Below, piece after piece: positions 25,814-34,906 of a stretch of 54,795 nucleotides of DNA; the stretch's first letter is position 1; each line of letters begins with the position of its first letter. This DNA is from an uncultured Methylophilaceae bacterium (lineage in GTDB: Bacteria > Pseudomonadota > Gammaproteobacteria > Burkholderiales > Methylophilaceae). Made by a program: the position numbers and the translations under genes. The stretch covers positions 1-54,795 of the forward strand of contig CAIULB010000026.1 of assembly GCA_903899965.1 (NCBI GenBank). The letters run 5' to 3'. The notes beneath the pieces are model-generated. The model had not been told where the DNA came from. It saw only the letters and a program-made list of their open reading frames with translations, and ran no database searches.

Positions 25814-26848
25814 ATGAAAAAAATATTCGCTGCCAGCCTGCTCGTTCAAGCAAGTCTCGTTCAAATCAACCCTGCTTTTGCTCAGCCCAGCATTGGTGAG
25901 CTGCTGCAACTTCATGACTCGATTGTTCAGATTTCTGTTGAGCTAGAAAACGGCAATGTTGGCACAGGCACGGGCGTCGTGATTAGCAACGAATATGTCG
26001 TGACAAATTGTCATGTACTGGCCAATGGCAAGGGGGCAAATGTCGCAAAGTACGGTGATGGGTATAAACCGATCTCACTCAAAGCAGACTGGAAACATGA
26101 CTTGTGTGCCTTGAAATTTGAGGGCCTTCCGTTCAAGCCTGTACCGATGCGTGACACTGCTTCACTTGAAATTGAAGAGGAGGTTTTTAGTGTTGGTTAT
26201 CCGAACGGCAACAACGTTCCGCAGCCTTCTTATGGAAGCATTAAAGCCAAATACCCCTTTGATAACAGTTTAATCATTCGCTCAGATGCCGCATTCTCAC
26301 TTGGTTCAAGTGGTGGCGCTTTATTTGATCAGAAGTTTAACTTGATCGGCATTACCAGCTTTAAAAGCCCAGGGCCTCAAGGATTCTTTTATAGCCTTCC
26401 AGTAGAGTGGATCAAGAAGCTCATCACGTCTGAGGAGCAGCTCACATTGAAATCAGATGGCTCTCCTTTTTGGGCACTTCCGTATCAAGAGCAACCCTAC
26501 TTTATGCAGGTGGTGATTCCTTACCAGAACCACGAGTGGAAGAACTTGCATGCGATTGCAGAGGATTGGACTAAAAAAGAACCTAATGTCGCCGATGCCT
26601 GGTACTTCTTAGCAGTTTCTGATTGGGGTCTTAGTAATAGCGATATGGCAAAAACGGAATTTGAAAAAGCGCTGAGCATTAACCCAAAACATTTAGATGT
26701 GTTTTTAAAGCAGTCTGAAATCGCTTTAAAGGAAGGGAATATGGAACGACTCAACCAACTCAAAGCGTCTATTGAACCATTAGATAGTTACGCCTCAGAA
26801 GAGTTGGGTAAAAAGATTGCTGCGCTTAAGTTGAACAAGCCTAATTAG
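25814..26848 (+). CDS. exported trypsin-like serine protease with C-terminal helical repeats (copy 2)
   Basis: Clear paralogue of the protease at 24.1-25.1 kb. Signal peptide (MKKIFAASLLVQASLVQI, cut near AFA), triad His67 in TNCHV, Asp96 in WKHDLC and Ser166 in LGSSGGALF, then TPR-like helices (SDMAKTEFEKALSINPKHLDV). Shared blocks include ADWKHD, KYPF, FKSPG and P-V-WIK. The Cys66/Cys99 placement near the triad parallels copy 1. Length 344. It reads divergently from the DUF4149-protease-DUF3429 unit, suggesting an old duplication with inversion. Its stop overlaps the convergent 137-residue gene by four bases. Confidence 0.87.
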   Translation: MKKIFAASLLVQASLVQINPAFAQPSIGELLQLHDSIVQISVELENGNVGTGTGVVISNEYVVTNCHVLANGKGANVAKYGDGYKPISLKADWKHDLCALKFEGLPFKPVPMRDTASLEIEEEVFSVGYPNGNNVPQPSYGSIKAKYPFDNSLIIRSDAAFSLGSSGGALFDQKFNLIGITSFKSPGPQGFFYSLPVEWIKKLITSEEQLTLKSDGSPFWALPYQEQPYFMQVVIPYQNHEWKNLHAIAEDWTKKEPNVADAWYFLAVSDWGLSNSDMAKTEFEKALSINPKHLDVFLKQSEIALKEGNMERLNQLKASIEPLDSYASEELGKKIAALKLNKPN

Positions 26849-27258
26849 GAATGATGGATCCAGTAAATAGGCTGCTGAGAGGATTGGTTAAAAATCATCA
26901 TATGCTCACGTCTTAAATTCTCAATCGCCTCGTCTTCTGAGATGCTTTGTTTGATGGCATTTGCATGAGCGATTGGGCTAGCATAGGCTAGCCATGATGG
27001 GTTCTCACTAAACCCTTTATCAGTCATGCAGCGGCGCATTACATTCATTTTTCGCCCTTGAATCTCAAGCTTTTGAAATTCAACTACCGCCGACATATTC
27101 GCAACAGAATTATCTGCAATACCAGCACACTCATCCCCCACTGTAGCGAGCAATGTTTTTTGTGGTTGATTAAATGAATCTAACTGGGTTATCACCAACC
27201 AATAGACAATGGCTGGAATCATTAATACAACTAGCGCGTTAAAGAGTCTGCTTTTCAT
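26845..27258 (-). CDS. membrane-anchored or exported protein of 137 residues, unknown function
   Basis: One N-terminal hydrophobic segment (FNALVVLMIPAIVYWLVI) serves as signal anchor; the rest is soluble, with two cysteines about 33 residues apart (in GDECAG and RRCMTD) that could form a periplasmic disulfide. The C-terminal third has a charged helix SEDEAIENLRREHM and the ending YWIHHS. I recognise no family. It is the last gene of a minus-strand group after msrA and the exported peroxiredoxin, so envelope oxidative stress is a contextual guess only. Confidence 0.65.
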   Translation of the reverse strand: MKSRLFNALVVLMIPAIVYWLVITQLDSFNQPQKTLLATVGDECAGIADNSVANMSAVVEFQKLEIQGRKMNVMRRCMTDKGFSENPSWLAYASPIAHANAIKQSISEDEAIENLRREHMMIFNQSSQQPIYWIHHS

Positions 27259-27276
27259 GTGGTTAACGTCATGGAG

Positions 27277-27807
27277 TTAATGGGTCAGCTTTTTTAAATC
27301 ATCCACAATTTCTTGAGAATGCCTTGAGGTGTCAACACTCAAATATCCCTTTGAGATTTTTCCTTTTGGGTCAATCAAGAATGTATAGCGTTTCGCAATT
27401 TTGACGACGAACAAATTGGTCAAGGCACCATAAGACTCTGCTACTTTGCCATCCTCATCAGCGAGTAAAGGAAATGATAGATGGTACTTAGCAGCAAACT
27501 TTGCATGAGAAGCACTATCGTCAACACTGATACCGACCACCTTCGCACCTAGCTTTTCCAAACTAGCAAGGTCATCTCTAAAGGCACAAGCTTCTTTGGT
27601 GCACCCAGGGGTGTCATCTTTGGGATAAAAATAGAGCACGACCCACTGACCAGAGAAGTCTGAGAGTTTTTTAATTTCCCCATTTTGATCGATCAATCTG
27701 AAACCTGGGGCTGTCTCACCTGGTGTTGGAACGCTCGCGGCTTCTGACTGCTTTGAAATCAAAAGAACTAAAGCCGTAATCGCAATAATCAATAATAAAA
27801 TTTTCAT
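27277..27807 (-). CDS. bcp: thioredoxin-dependent peroxiredoxin (PrxQ/BCP), apparently exported
   Basis: Reduces hydroperoxides through the pair Cys69 and Cys74 in TPGCTKEACAF, the five-residue spacing of PrxQ with an intramolecular disulfide. Residues 30-176 match BCP closely (YPKDDTPGC, ISVDD, FPLLADEDG). Ahead of that domain is a hydrophobic leader, MKILLLIIAITALVLL, then ASVPTPGE, a signal peptide or membrane anchor that ordinary cytosolic BCP lacks. The start overlaps the msrA stop by four bases, coupling peroxide removal to methionine sulfoxide repair. Confidence 0.92.
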   Translation of the reverse strand: MKILLLIIAITALVLLISKQSEAASVPTPGETAPGFRLIDQNGEIKKLSDFSGQWVVLYFYPKDDTPGCTKEACAFRDDLASLEKLGAKVVGISVDDSASHAKFAAKYHLSFPLLADEDGKVAESYGALTNLFVVKIAKRYTFLIDPKGKISKGYLSVDTSRHSQEIVDDLKKLTH

Positions 27808-28319
27808 TCGCCTGTCTCTCCAAAGTTAAAGTTTCTTCTGTAATGGCAAGTGTAGCCATCGGGAAACTTCATAATATATTTCTGATGCTTTTCTTCCGCA
27901 GGATAGAAAGCCTTGAACGGGACTAGTTCCGTCACAAGAGACGATCCCCATTGCCCAGAGTCATTCACGATGCTCATCACCTCTTGAGCAATCGCCTCTT
28001 GCTCGGCATCTGTATAAAAAATCGTAGAACGGTACTGCGTGCCAATATCATTACCTTGTTGATTGGGTTTCGTTGGGTTATGCACCCTAAAAAATTCAAA
28101 CAATAAAGACCTTAACGAAACGCGATCGGAATCAAATTGCACCATGAGCGTTTCTGCATGACCCGTGGTGCCGGTCGTGACTTCCCTATAAGCCACATTG
28201 GGGATATGGCCACCCGAGAAGCCTACCTGGGTTTGCACAACACCGGGGATGACTCTAAAAAGCTCTTCCATGCCCCAATAGCAACCACCCGCCAAGTAAA
28301 TCGTTTGAATGTTTTTCAT
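27804..28319 (-). CDS. msrA: peptide-methionine (S)-S-oxide reductase MsrA
   Basis: Repairs oxidised methionine in proteins. The nucleophile is Cys13 in GGCYWG; TTGTTGHAE, the YRSTIFY stretch and a C-terminal resolving cysteine (about Cys158 in GYTCHY) are all present. The 171-residue form has no signal peptide, unlike the peroxiredoxin it is coupled to. It is first in the msrA-bcp-unknown unit and divergent from the nine-gene lipid operon across 97 bases, which might allow joint control. Confidence 0.95.
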   Translation of the reverse strand: MKNIQTIYLAGGCYWGMEELFRVIPGVVQTQVGFSGGHIPNVAYREVTTGTTGHAETLMVQFDSDRVSLRSLLFEFFRVHNPTKPNQQGNDIGTQYRSTIFYTDAEQEAIAQEVMSIVNDSGQWGSSLVTELVPFKAFYPAEEKHQKYIMKFPDGYTCHYRRNFNFGETGE

Positions 28320-28370
28320 ATTTTCTTTGAGTGCATTATTAATAAATTGTTCAATTGATAAAACCTTCTT

Positions 28371-28398
28371 TAGACTTTTAGCTCATACTCACTATAAA
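28371..28398 (+). promoter_or_regulatory. likely promoter of the nine-gene lipid operon
   Basis: -35-like TAGACT (28371-28376), 16-base spacer, -10 TATAAA (28393-28398), then GAAGGG (28405-28410) as ribosome site six bases before the ATG at 28417. The -35 is weak, which suits an activator-dependent or alternative-sigma promoter. I could not match an ECF sigma consensus. Confidence 0.45.
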
Positions 28399-28416
28399 TA
28401 TATAGAAGGGTAGCCC

Positions 28417-29457
28417 ATGATTCTTTCAAAACTAGCTATTCAACTCTCCGAGCGTGGCTTCATGCCAGACTTCGTTATTCGCGCGGGGATTCGTCATCTT
28501 TGTAAACAGCGCTTAATTGAAATATCTGCAAGCAACTGTGAAGTCGCTAGCGATACGCGTACAAAATTCTTTCAAGCGATGAAGCTTGCCGAAATTGCTC
28601 CATTGCCAGAAATGGCGAATGCGCAACATTATGAAGTGCCCGCAGATTTTTTTAATTTAGCCCTTGGAAAACATCGAAAATATAGTAGTTGCTATTGGTC
28701 TGGTGATGTTAAAAATATTGATGAATCTGAAGCGGCCGCATTAAAAGAGACATGCCATCATGCCGACCTCAAGAATGGTCAAGCCATTTTAGAACTTGGC
28801 TGTGGATGGGGCTCGTTATCTTTATGGATGGCAAAGCATTACCCTGATAGTCAAATTACCTCAGTCTCCAACTCTAACTCGCAGCGGGAATTTATTCTGG
28901 CAGAGGCTGCAAGGCGCAAGCTCAGTAATTTAAATGTGATTACTTGCGATATGAACCATTTTGAAATCAACCAAAAATTTGACCGCATCGTCTCGGTTGA
29001 GATGTTTGAGCACATGCGTAACTATCAAATTTTGTTTGAAAAGCTGAATCAATGGCTCAAGCCTGAGGGTAAATTTTTTATGCACATCTTCTGCCATCGT
29101 GATGTCCCTTACGCGTTTGAAGTGCAAGGCGATGACGACTGGATGAGTCAATTCTTTTTCTCTGGTGGCTTTATGCCAAGTGATGACACACCGCTTCAGT
29201 TTCAAAAGCATCTTAAAATTGCCAAGCAATGGCGCTGGGATGGAACGCATTATGAAAAAACGGCAAACGCATGGTTAGAGAACATGGATAACAATCGCGA
29301 CAAAATTACGCCAATCTTAGCGCGTTGCTATGGCGCAGAGAACGTCCAAGTTTGGCGACAACGCTGGCGTATATTCTTTATGGCATGTGCTGAACTGTTC
29401 GGCTTTGATCATGGCCAAGAGTGGTGGGTCGGCCACTACCTTTTTGAAAAAGGCTAG
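28417..29457 (+). CDS. SAM-dependent fatty-acid methyltransferase, CFA-synthase-like (copy 1)
   Basis: The 346-residue protein has the SAM motif ILELGCGWGSL (124-134), HYEVPADFF ahead of it (compare HYDLGNDFF of cyclopropane synthase), VSVEMFEHM and a C-terminal RQRWRIFFMACAELF. It is shorter than true cyclopropane synthase and diverges in the lipid-binding N-terminus, resembling the methylases found in light/singlet-oxygen clusters (such as the furan fatty-acid methylase UfaM). Substrate is therefore probably an unsaturated acyl chain. First gene of a nine-gene plus-strand run. Confidence 0.85.
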   Translation: MILSKLAIQLSERGFMPDFVIRAGIRHLCKQRLIEISASNCEVASDTRTKFFQAMKLAEIAPLPEMANAQHYEVPADFFNLALGKHRKYSSCYWSGDVKNIDESEAAALKETCHHADLKNGQAILELGCGWGSLSLWMAKHYPDSQITSVSNSNSQREFILAEAARRKLSNLNVITCDMNHFEINQKFDRIVSVEMFEHMRNYQILFEKLNQWLKPEGKFFMHIFCHRDVPYAFEVQGDDDWMSQFFFSGGFMPSDDTPLQFQKHLKIAKQWRWDGTHYEKTANAWLENMDNNRDKITPILARCYGAENVQVWRQRWRIFFMACAELFGFDHGQEWWVGHYLFEKG

Positions 29458-29466
29458 TACTTATTC

Positions 29467-29970
29467 ATGCTACTTAATATTTTAGGCTTTCAAATCGGGT
29501 GGTTTGCTTGTGTCCTTGGCGGTGCAAATCAATTGCCTTGGCTGGGCGTGCTGATCTCCTGCCTCGTCATTTTTGTTCATCTATTAAGAACCCCGGACCG
29601 CGCTTTTGAGTGCAAATTTTTAGGCGTCGCCGTCATCATCGGCATTATTTTTGATGGCATTCCACAAAGCCTAGGTTGGATTACTTTTAGCCCGGTGAGT
29701 TTCTGGCCTGACGTCCTTCCGCCACCCTGGATGATCATGCTGTGGGCATTATTTGCCAGCACGATGAACATTAGCCTGAGTTGGCTCCATGACAGGAAAG
29801 TACTCGCCATGTTAATTGGCGCAGTTGCTGGCCCTTTATCTTATTGGAGTGGTGCTCGCCTAGGTGCGCTCCAACTTAGTAATCCAAGCGCAGCAATCAT
29901 TTATTTGAGTATTGGATGGGCCGCAATTGTTCCCGTTTTACTTAAAATCGCCGCCTCTAAAAACCACTAA
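29467..29970 (+). CDS. DUF2878 membrane protein
   Basis: A 167-residue, very hydrophobic protein with five to six membrane segments and the DUF2878 features FQIGWFACVLGGA near the start, IFDGIP and the later AVAGPLSYWSGARLGAL. Function unknown; the family habitually sits beside CFA-like methylases, DUF1295 and DUF1365 genes, as here. It starts nine bases after the methylase stop. Confidence 0.85.
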   Translation: MLLNILGFQIGWFACVLGGANQLPWLGVLISCLVIFVHLLRTPDRAFECKFLGVAVIIGIIFDGIPQSLGWITFSPVSFWPDVLPPPWMIMLWALFASTMNISLSWLHDRKVLAMLIGAVAGPLSYWSGARLGALQLSNPSAAIIYLSIGWAAIVPVLLKIAASKNH

Positions 29971-30003
29971 AGTTCTCCAAAAATACTTCAAGAGACAATA
30001 TCC

Positions 30004-30771
30004 ATGCAAATCTACTTTATTACTTTAATACCGATGTTAGTCATCGCGTGCTTGGGTTGGTCATTGAGCCTCAGGAATGACAACGTCACCGTCGTTGACA
30101 GCCTGTGGGCCATGTTTTTCTTAATTGCGACAGCGATCACTTTTAGCTTACTGAATACGCCAAGTGAACGTGCTTATTTAATTTTACTGTTAGTGAGTAT
30201 ATGGTCGATTAGGCTATCCAGTTATCTGCACCTGCGTAACCATAACAAAGCTGAAGATTTACGTTATCAGGCCATCAGGGCAAGAAACCAGCCCAACTTT
30301 AGGTACAAAAGTATTTATCTTGTCTTTATATTGCAGGCATTTTTAGCATGGTTTATCTCATTACCTTTGAACTTGGCTAGTCAATCTACAAATTCGCTTA
30401 ATGCCTTCGACTGGATAGGTGTCAGCCTTTGGATAATAGGCATGTTCTTCCAGGTGGTGGGCGACGCACAATTAAGTCTGTTTAAATCAACACCCGAAAA
30501 TAAAGGCAAGGTTCTCAATAAAGGGGTTTGGCGCTACACAAGGCATCCGAATTACTTTGGGGAGTCATGCATTTGGTTGGGTTATGGCTTAATTGGGCTG
30601 GCTGGTGGCGCTTGGTGGACAATTATTTCATCTGTCTTCATGATCTACTTACTGATTAAAGTCACTGGCGTGAAATTACTTGAAGCAGATATTGCACATC
30701 GTCGCCCAGGCTATCAATCCTACGTTAAAAAAACGAATGCTTTTTTACCTTGGTTCCCTAAAAGGGAATAA
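30004..30771 (+). CDS. DUF1295 membrane protein, steroid-reductase-like
   Basis: A 255-residue protein with about six membrane segments. The C-terminal KGVWRYTRHPNYFGE motif and the closing RRPGYQSYVKKTNAFLPWFP are signatures of the isoprenylcysteine methyltransferase/steroid 5-alpha-reductase superfamily (DUF1295). Such proteins bind a soluble cofactor, NADPH or SAM, near that motif. In this operon a double-bond reductase of a lipid is a reasonable guess, not shown by sequence. Confidence 0.87.
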   Translation: MQIYFITLIPMLVIACLGWSLSLRNDNVTVVDSLWAMFFLIATAITFSLLNTPSERAYLILLLVSIWSIRLSSYLHLRNHNKAEDLRYQAIRARNQPNFRYKSIYLVFILQAFLAWFISLPLNLASQSTNSLNAFDWIGVSLWIIGMFFQVVGDAQLSLFKSTPENKGKVLNKGVWRYTRHPNYFGESCIWLGYGLIGLAGGAWWTIISSVFMIYLLIKVTGVKLLEADIAHRRPGYQSYVKKTNAFLPWFPKRE

Positions 30772-30788
30772 TACGCGCGCAATGGAAC

Positions 30789-31409
30789 ATGCATAAATTT
30801 CTTATCTGTTTTACTGTCTGTTTAATGCCTCTGACTGCTGACGCCCAGAGCTGGAACTTTGATGTTTCGATGGATGGAAAGCCCATCGGCACGCATCAGT
30901 TTGTGCTTTATGACACAGAAAATAATCAACAAATATTAAAAAGTGAAGCTAAGTTTAATATTAAAATACTTTCTATCAGTTTTTTTAAATACCACCATCA
31001 AGCGAGTGAAGCTTGGGAAAACAACTGCCTAAAAAAATTAGAAGCCAAAACGCAAGAAAACAGCAAAACAACGCTTGTAAAGGGCGTCCAAGAAAAAACG
31101 TCATTTAAATTATCTGCCCCAAACTCGAGCGAGATCAATGCGGAATGTGTCATGACTTTTGCATATTGGAACCCAAAAATACTTCAACAAAAAAAATTAC
31201 TCAATCCACAAAATGGCGATTACTTATCGGCCAATATTTCAGCATTGGGGCAGGAAACGATTTTCGCTAAAGGCCAAAGTGTCAAAGCCGAACACTACAA
31301 GATTGATACTGCAAAATTCAAAATAGATATTTGGTACGGACAAGATAATGAGTGGCTTGCCTTAAAATCACTCACGGAAGATGGGCGTATTGATTACGCG
31401 CTCAAATAA
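30789..31409 (+). CDS. DUF6134-like periplasmic protein
   Basis: Signal peptide MHKFLICFTVCLMPLTADA, then a mature beta-rich domain of about 187 residues beginning WNFDVSMDGKPIGTHQFVL, a pattern I associate with DUF6134. Later it reads MTFAYWNPKILQQKKLLNPQNG and IDIWYGQDNEWLALKS, like lipid-handling beta-barrel/half-barrel proteins. Two cysteines in the mature part (NNCLKK and AECVM) may pair. More A/T-rich than its neighbours. Role unknown; exported partner of the lipid operon. Confidence 0.7.
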   Translation: MHKFLICFTVCLMPLTADAQSWNFDVSMDGKPIGTHQFVLYDTENNQQILKSEAKFNIKILSISFFKYHHQASEAWENNCLKKLEAKTQENSKTTLVKGVQEKTSFKLSAPNSSEINAECVMTFAYWNPKILQQKKLLNPQNGDYLSANISALGQETIFAKGQSVKAEHYKIDTAKFKIDIWYGQDNEWLALKSLTEDGRIDYALK

Positions 31410-31424
31410 AAGGTAAATTACCCA

Positions 31425-31967
31425 ATGAAACGATCTATTCTAGCTTCCATATGTGCGCTACTCTCTGCGTGCTCAAGTTTGCCACCAATCAAGACTGTTG
31501 ATCAGGTTAATCTGAATCAGTTTATGGGTGATTGGTATGTCATTGCCTGCATTCCAACCTTCATTGAAAAAGATGTGCACAATGGGATTGAGTCTTACGC
31601 TTTGGACAGTGATGGAAGCATTAAAACTACCTTTACCTTCAGAAAAGGAAGTGTCAACGGCGAACTCAAAAGTTACCACCCTACCGGCTTTGTTGTACCA
31701 AACACGGGTAACGCAATTTGGGGCATGCAGTTCATATGGCCGATTAAAGCCGAGTACAGAATCGTGCATTTAGATGCGGACTATCAAACGACCATCATCG
31801 CAAGAAATGCTCGGGATTATGTCTGGCTGATGTCTCGCAATCCGCAGTTGTCAGATGCACAATACAATGGGTTCGTTGCCGAAATAAAGGGCATGGGTTA
31901 TGACATCAATAAACTAGTCAAAATACCGCAAGAATGGGACAGTAACTTAAAGAAGGATGCGCAATAA
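31425..31967 (+). CDS. blc: outer-membrane lipocalin lipoprotein (Blc family)
   Basis: Binds hydrophobic ligands such as fatty acids or lysophospholipids at the outer membrane. A lipobox LSAC places the lipidated cysteine at residue 16. The lipocalin GDWY motif follows at 35-38, then the barrel strands and WLMSRNPQLSD near the C-terminus. 180 residues, usual for Blc. The desaturase ATG follows the stop with no gap, so the two are likely coupled; Blc may carry the modified acyl chains made by this operon (inference). Confidence 0.92.
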   Translation: MKRSILASICALLSACSSLPPIKTVDQVNLNQFMGDWYVIACIPTFIEKDVHNGIESYALDSDGSIKTTFTFRKGSVNGELKSYHPTGFVVPNTGNAIWGMQFIWPIKAEYRIVHLDADYQTTIIARNARDYVWLMSRNPQLSDAQYNGFVAEIKGMGYDINKLVKIPQEWDSNLKKDAQ

Positions 31968-32885
31968 ATGGTTTTCAAAACGATACTTGCTTGGTTCGAC
32001 AGTAAAGCCGTTGATCCGCATGAGCAGAACCCCAACAAAATTGAACTGCTTCGTGTCCTTCCTTTTATCATTTTGCATCTGGCTTGCTTTGCTGTGTTCT
32101 GGATTGAGTTTAGCGCTATTGCGCTGACCATTGCTATCGCGCTTTACCTGTTGAGAATGTTTGCTATTACAGGTTTTTATCATCGCTACTTTGCACACAA
32201 AGCATTTAAAACCTCTCGATTTGTTCAATTCATTTTTGCATTTTTAGGTGCGAGTGCCGCGCAACGTGGCCCACTATGGTGGGCATCACACCACCGGCAT
32301 CATCACGCGCACTCTGACAACCCAAATGACCCGCACTCCCCAAAACAGCACGGATTTTTCTGGAGTCATGTAAGCTGGTTTTTAGCGAATAAAAACTTCG
32401 CCTCAAAAAGTGAACGCGTCAAAGATTTAATGCAGTACCCCGAGCTAAAATTCTTGGACCGTTATGACGCGATCGCCCCGATTGGGTTAGCGCTTGGCTT
32501 GTTTGGTTTAGGCGCTTGGCTTGAAAGTGCCGCTCCACATTTACACACCAACGGCATGCAACTGCTGATTTGGGGATTTGTGATTTCGACGGTGTTTCTC
32601 TATCACATGACTTTTACCGTTAACTCACTTGCCCATGTGTGGGGCAAGAGAAGATTCATGACCAATGACGACAGCCGTAACAACTCACTGATTGCGATTT
32701 TCACCTTGGGTGAGGGCTGGCATAACAATCATCATCATTTCCCTAGCGCCGCACGACAAGGCTTTTATTGGTGGGAAATTGATTTGACCTATTACGGACT
32801 CAAATTTCTTTCTGCGTTGGGCTTGGTTTGGGACTTAAGAAAAGTACCCGCAGAGGTCTTATCCCAAAAAAGAGCGGCTCGATGA
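31968..32885 (+). CDS. acyl-CoA/acyl-lipid delta-9-type fatty-acid desaturase
   Basis: Di-iron membrane desaturase that inserts a double bond into an acyl chain. Three histidine boxes are intact: HRYFAH (72-77), the His-rich stretch with HHRHHH (108-113) and HNNHH (252-256). Four membrane segments are arranged as expected in 305 residues. Its stop overlaps the FAD oxidoreductase start (ATGA). In this context it probably makes or renews the unsaturated substrate for the methylases. Confidence 0.93.
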   Translation: MVFKTILAWFDSKAVDPHEQNPNKIELLRVLPFIILHLACFAVFWIEFSAIALTIAIALYLLRMFAITGFYHRYFAHKAFKTSRFVQFIFAFLGASAAQRGPLWWASHHRHHHAHSDNPNDPHSPKQHGFFWSHVSWFLANKNFASKSERVKDLMQYPELKFLDRYDAIAPIGLALGLFGLGAWLESAAPHLHTNGMQLLIWGFVISTVFLYHMTFTVNSLAHVWGKRRFMTNDDSRNNSLIAIFTLGEGWHNNHHHFPSAARQGFYWWEIDLTYYGLKFLSALGLVWDLRKVPAEVLSQKRAAR

Positions 32886-34150
32886 AGATTGCAATTATTG
32901 GCTCTGGTGTTTCAGGAAACACCCTTGCCTGGCACCTATCCAAACAACATGAGGTCACGGTGTTTGAGGCGGATGGCCATATTGGCGGCCACACCCATAC
33001 CCACGAGATAGACGCATTTGGTAAGGGATACAATATCGATACCGGCTTCATTGTGTATAACGATTGGACCTACCCAAATTTCATTGAAATGCTCAACACG
33101 CTAGGGGTTGAAACCCAAAGCAGTGATATGAGCTTTAGTGTTCATGATGAAGCTTCAGGCCTGGAATACAATGGCACCAGTTTAAATAGTCTTTTTGCGC
33201 AAAGACGTAATCTGTTTCGCCCGAGCTTTATTGGCATGATTCGAGATATATTGCGCTTCAATCAAGAAGCCCCTGCCTTGCTCGATGAGCACCAAGCAGA
33301 CATGCCGTTTGGTGAGTACCTAAAGCTTAATGGTTATGGGGAGAAATTCATTGCGCATTACGTGATCCCGATGGGCTCAGCTATTTGGTCAGCCTCCCCA
33401 GACCAAATGTTTGAGTTTCCTGCAAAGTTTTTCATACGCTTCTTCCATAACCATGGGATGTTAAGCGTTTCCGACAGGCCCGAATGGCGAGTCATCAAGG
33501 GCGGCTCTAAAGCTTATGTTGAAAAACTCACCCAAGCGTTTAAGGATAATATTCGGCTCAACACCCCCATTGAGTCTGTGCAAAGAAAGAATGAAGGCGT
33601 CATCGTTAAACCTAAAAACCAAGCGGCTGAGTTATTCGATTGGGTATTTTTTGCCTGTCATAGCGACCAAGCCTTAGCGATATTAGAAGATGCATCAAAT
33701 GATGAGATTGAAATCTTAGGGGGAATTCCATACCAAAATAATCAAATCGTTCTTCACACTGATATGAGTTTAATGCCCAAAAAGAAACTGGCCTGGGCCG
33801 CTTGGAACTATCACATCACCAAACAACCGCTTAACCTTGCGGCAGTGACTTACAACATGAACATCTTGCAGTCGCTGGAGTCTCCTGAGCCTTTCTTAGT
33901 GACGCTTAACCATACCAGTCAGATTGATCCAAACAAGATCATCAAAACACTCAACTACACGCACCCCGTCTTTACACCTAAAGGAATAGCGGCGCAGTTA
34001 AGACACGCTGAGATCAGCGGTGTCAATCGAACGGGATATGCTGGCGCTTATTGGCGCAATGGATTTCATGAGGATGGCGTTGCAAGTGCGCTCGCCGCCC
34101 TTGAACACTTCCAACAAGCGCAATCTAAGGACGCCACGCGTCATGGCTAG
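32882..34150 (+). CDS. FAD-dependent oxidoreductase of the amine-oxidase/phytoene-desaturase fold
   Basis: Begins [12 protein letters not shown], the dinucleotide-binding GxGxxG, then [15 protein letters not shown]; 422 residues. An upstream ATG at 32828 lies inside the desaturase and is rejected. In other bacteria this protein accompanies DUF1365 and CFA-like methylases; in furan fatty-acid synthesis a flavin desaturase (UfaD) works with the methylase. Oxidation of methylated acyl chains is thus likely, but orthology cannot be tested here. The stop overlaps the DUF1365 start by eight bases. Confidence 0.88.
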   Translation: MKIAIIGSGVSGNTLAWHLSKQHEVTVFEADGHIGGHTHTHEIDAFGKGYNIDTGFIVYNDWTYPNFIEMLNTLGVETQSSDMSFSVHDEASGLEYNGTSLNSLFAQRRNLFRPSFIGMIRDILRFNQEAPALLDEHQADMPFGEYLKLNGYGEKFIAHYVIPMGSAIWSASPDQMFEFPAKFFIRFFHNHGMLSVSDRPEWRVIKGGSKAYVEKLTQAFKDNIRLNTPIESVQRKNEGVIVKPKNQAAELFDWVFFACHSDQALAILEDASNDEIEILGGIPYQNNQIVLHTDMSLMPKKKLAWAAWNYHITKQPLNLAAVTYNMNILQSLESPEPFLVTLNHTSQIDPNKIIKTLNYTHPVFTPKGIAAQLRHAEISGVNRTGYAGAYWRNGFHEDGVASALAALEHFQQAQSKDATRHG

Positions 34151-34886
34151 CAAGCACAGCTGCATCTACGCAGGGCTAGTCAATCACCACCGCTACTCAC
34201 CAGTAGATCATGGTTTCCAATATAAGCTCTTCATGATGTATTTAGACTTAGCCGAGATGCCAACCCTGTTTAAGCCCTTTTGGTTTTGGTCCTACCAAGG
34301 TTGCAATCTTGCCAGCTTTTTACGTGGCGATTATTTCGATGGAAAAGCACTTAATCTGGACAAATCGATTCGCGCTTTTATTCAAAAAGAAACCGGTGAA
34401 ATACCCACCGGCCCCATCAGACTTCTCACCCATTTACGCTATTTTGGCTTTATCTTTAATCCCGTCAGCTTTTACTATTGCTTTGATGCTGAGGATCAAC
34501 ATATTGAATTTATAGTTGCAGAAATTACCAACACACCTTGGGGTGAGCGACACTCCTACGTGCTAAATTGCAAATCGCAAGCGCAGCCCTATCGATTTCA
34601 GTTTGAAAAAATATTTCATGTCTCGCCATTCATGCCGATGGATATGCAGTACGACTGGCGATTTAAAGCCCCGACAGACCAGTTATTTGTTCACATGGAA
34701 AACCTGCAGGGTGGCATTAAGAAGTTTGATGCGACCCTCGTGCTAGATCAAATTGAAATTAGCAGTCCGACGATGGCGAAAGTATTACTCATGTATCCAT
34801 TCATGACCTTTAAAGTAACCCTAGCTATTTACTGGCAAGCGTTAAAGTTGTGGCTAAAACGCGTGCCATTTATACCGCACCCCTAA
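34143..34886 (+). CDS. DUF1365 protein
   Basis: The start is the ATG at 34143 overlapping the oxidoreductase stop; the frame is open further upstream but the family begins just here ([29 protein letters not shown]). Typical blocks are [21 protein letters not shown] and [14 protein letters not shown]; 247 residues. Function unknown. It nearly always pairs with the preceding FAD oxidoreductase and a CFA-type methylase, so it is likely part of the same fatty-acid modification. Confidence 0.9.
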   Translation: MASKHSCIYAGLVNHHRYSPVDHGFQYKLFMMYLDLAEMPTLFKPFWFWSYQGCNLASFLRGDYFDGKALNLDKSIRAFIQKETGEIPTGPIRLLTHLRYFGFIFNPVSFYYCFDAEDQHIEFIVAEITNTPWGERHSYVLNCKSQAQPYRFQFEKIFHVSPFMPMDMQYDWRFKAPTDQLFVHMENLQGGIKKFDATLVLDQIEISSPTMAKVLLMYPFMTFKVTLAIYWQALKLWLKRVPFIPHP

Positions 34887-34906
34887 TCAAGAATAGACTT
34901 CAAAAC

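Noticed and set aside
32828-32881. Upstream start for the FAD oxidoreductase
   Set aside because: It lies inside the desaturase gene and adds a basic stretch before the MKIAIIGSG strand; the ATGA overlap at 32882 is the natural start.
34020-34142. Long N-terminal extension of DUF1365
   Set aside because: The extension is translated out of the oxidoreductase gene in another frame and has no family match.
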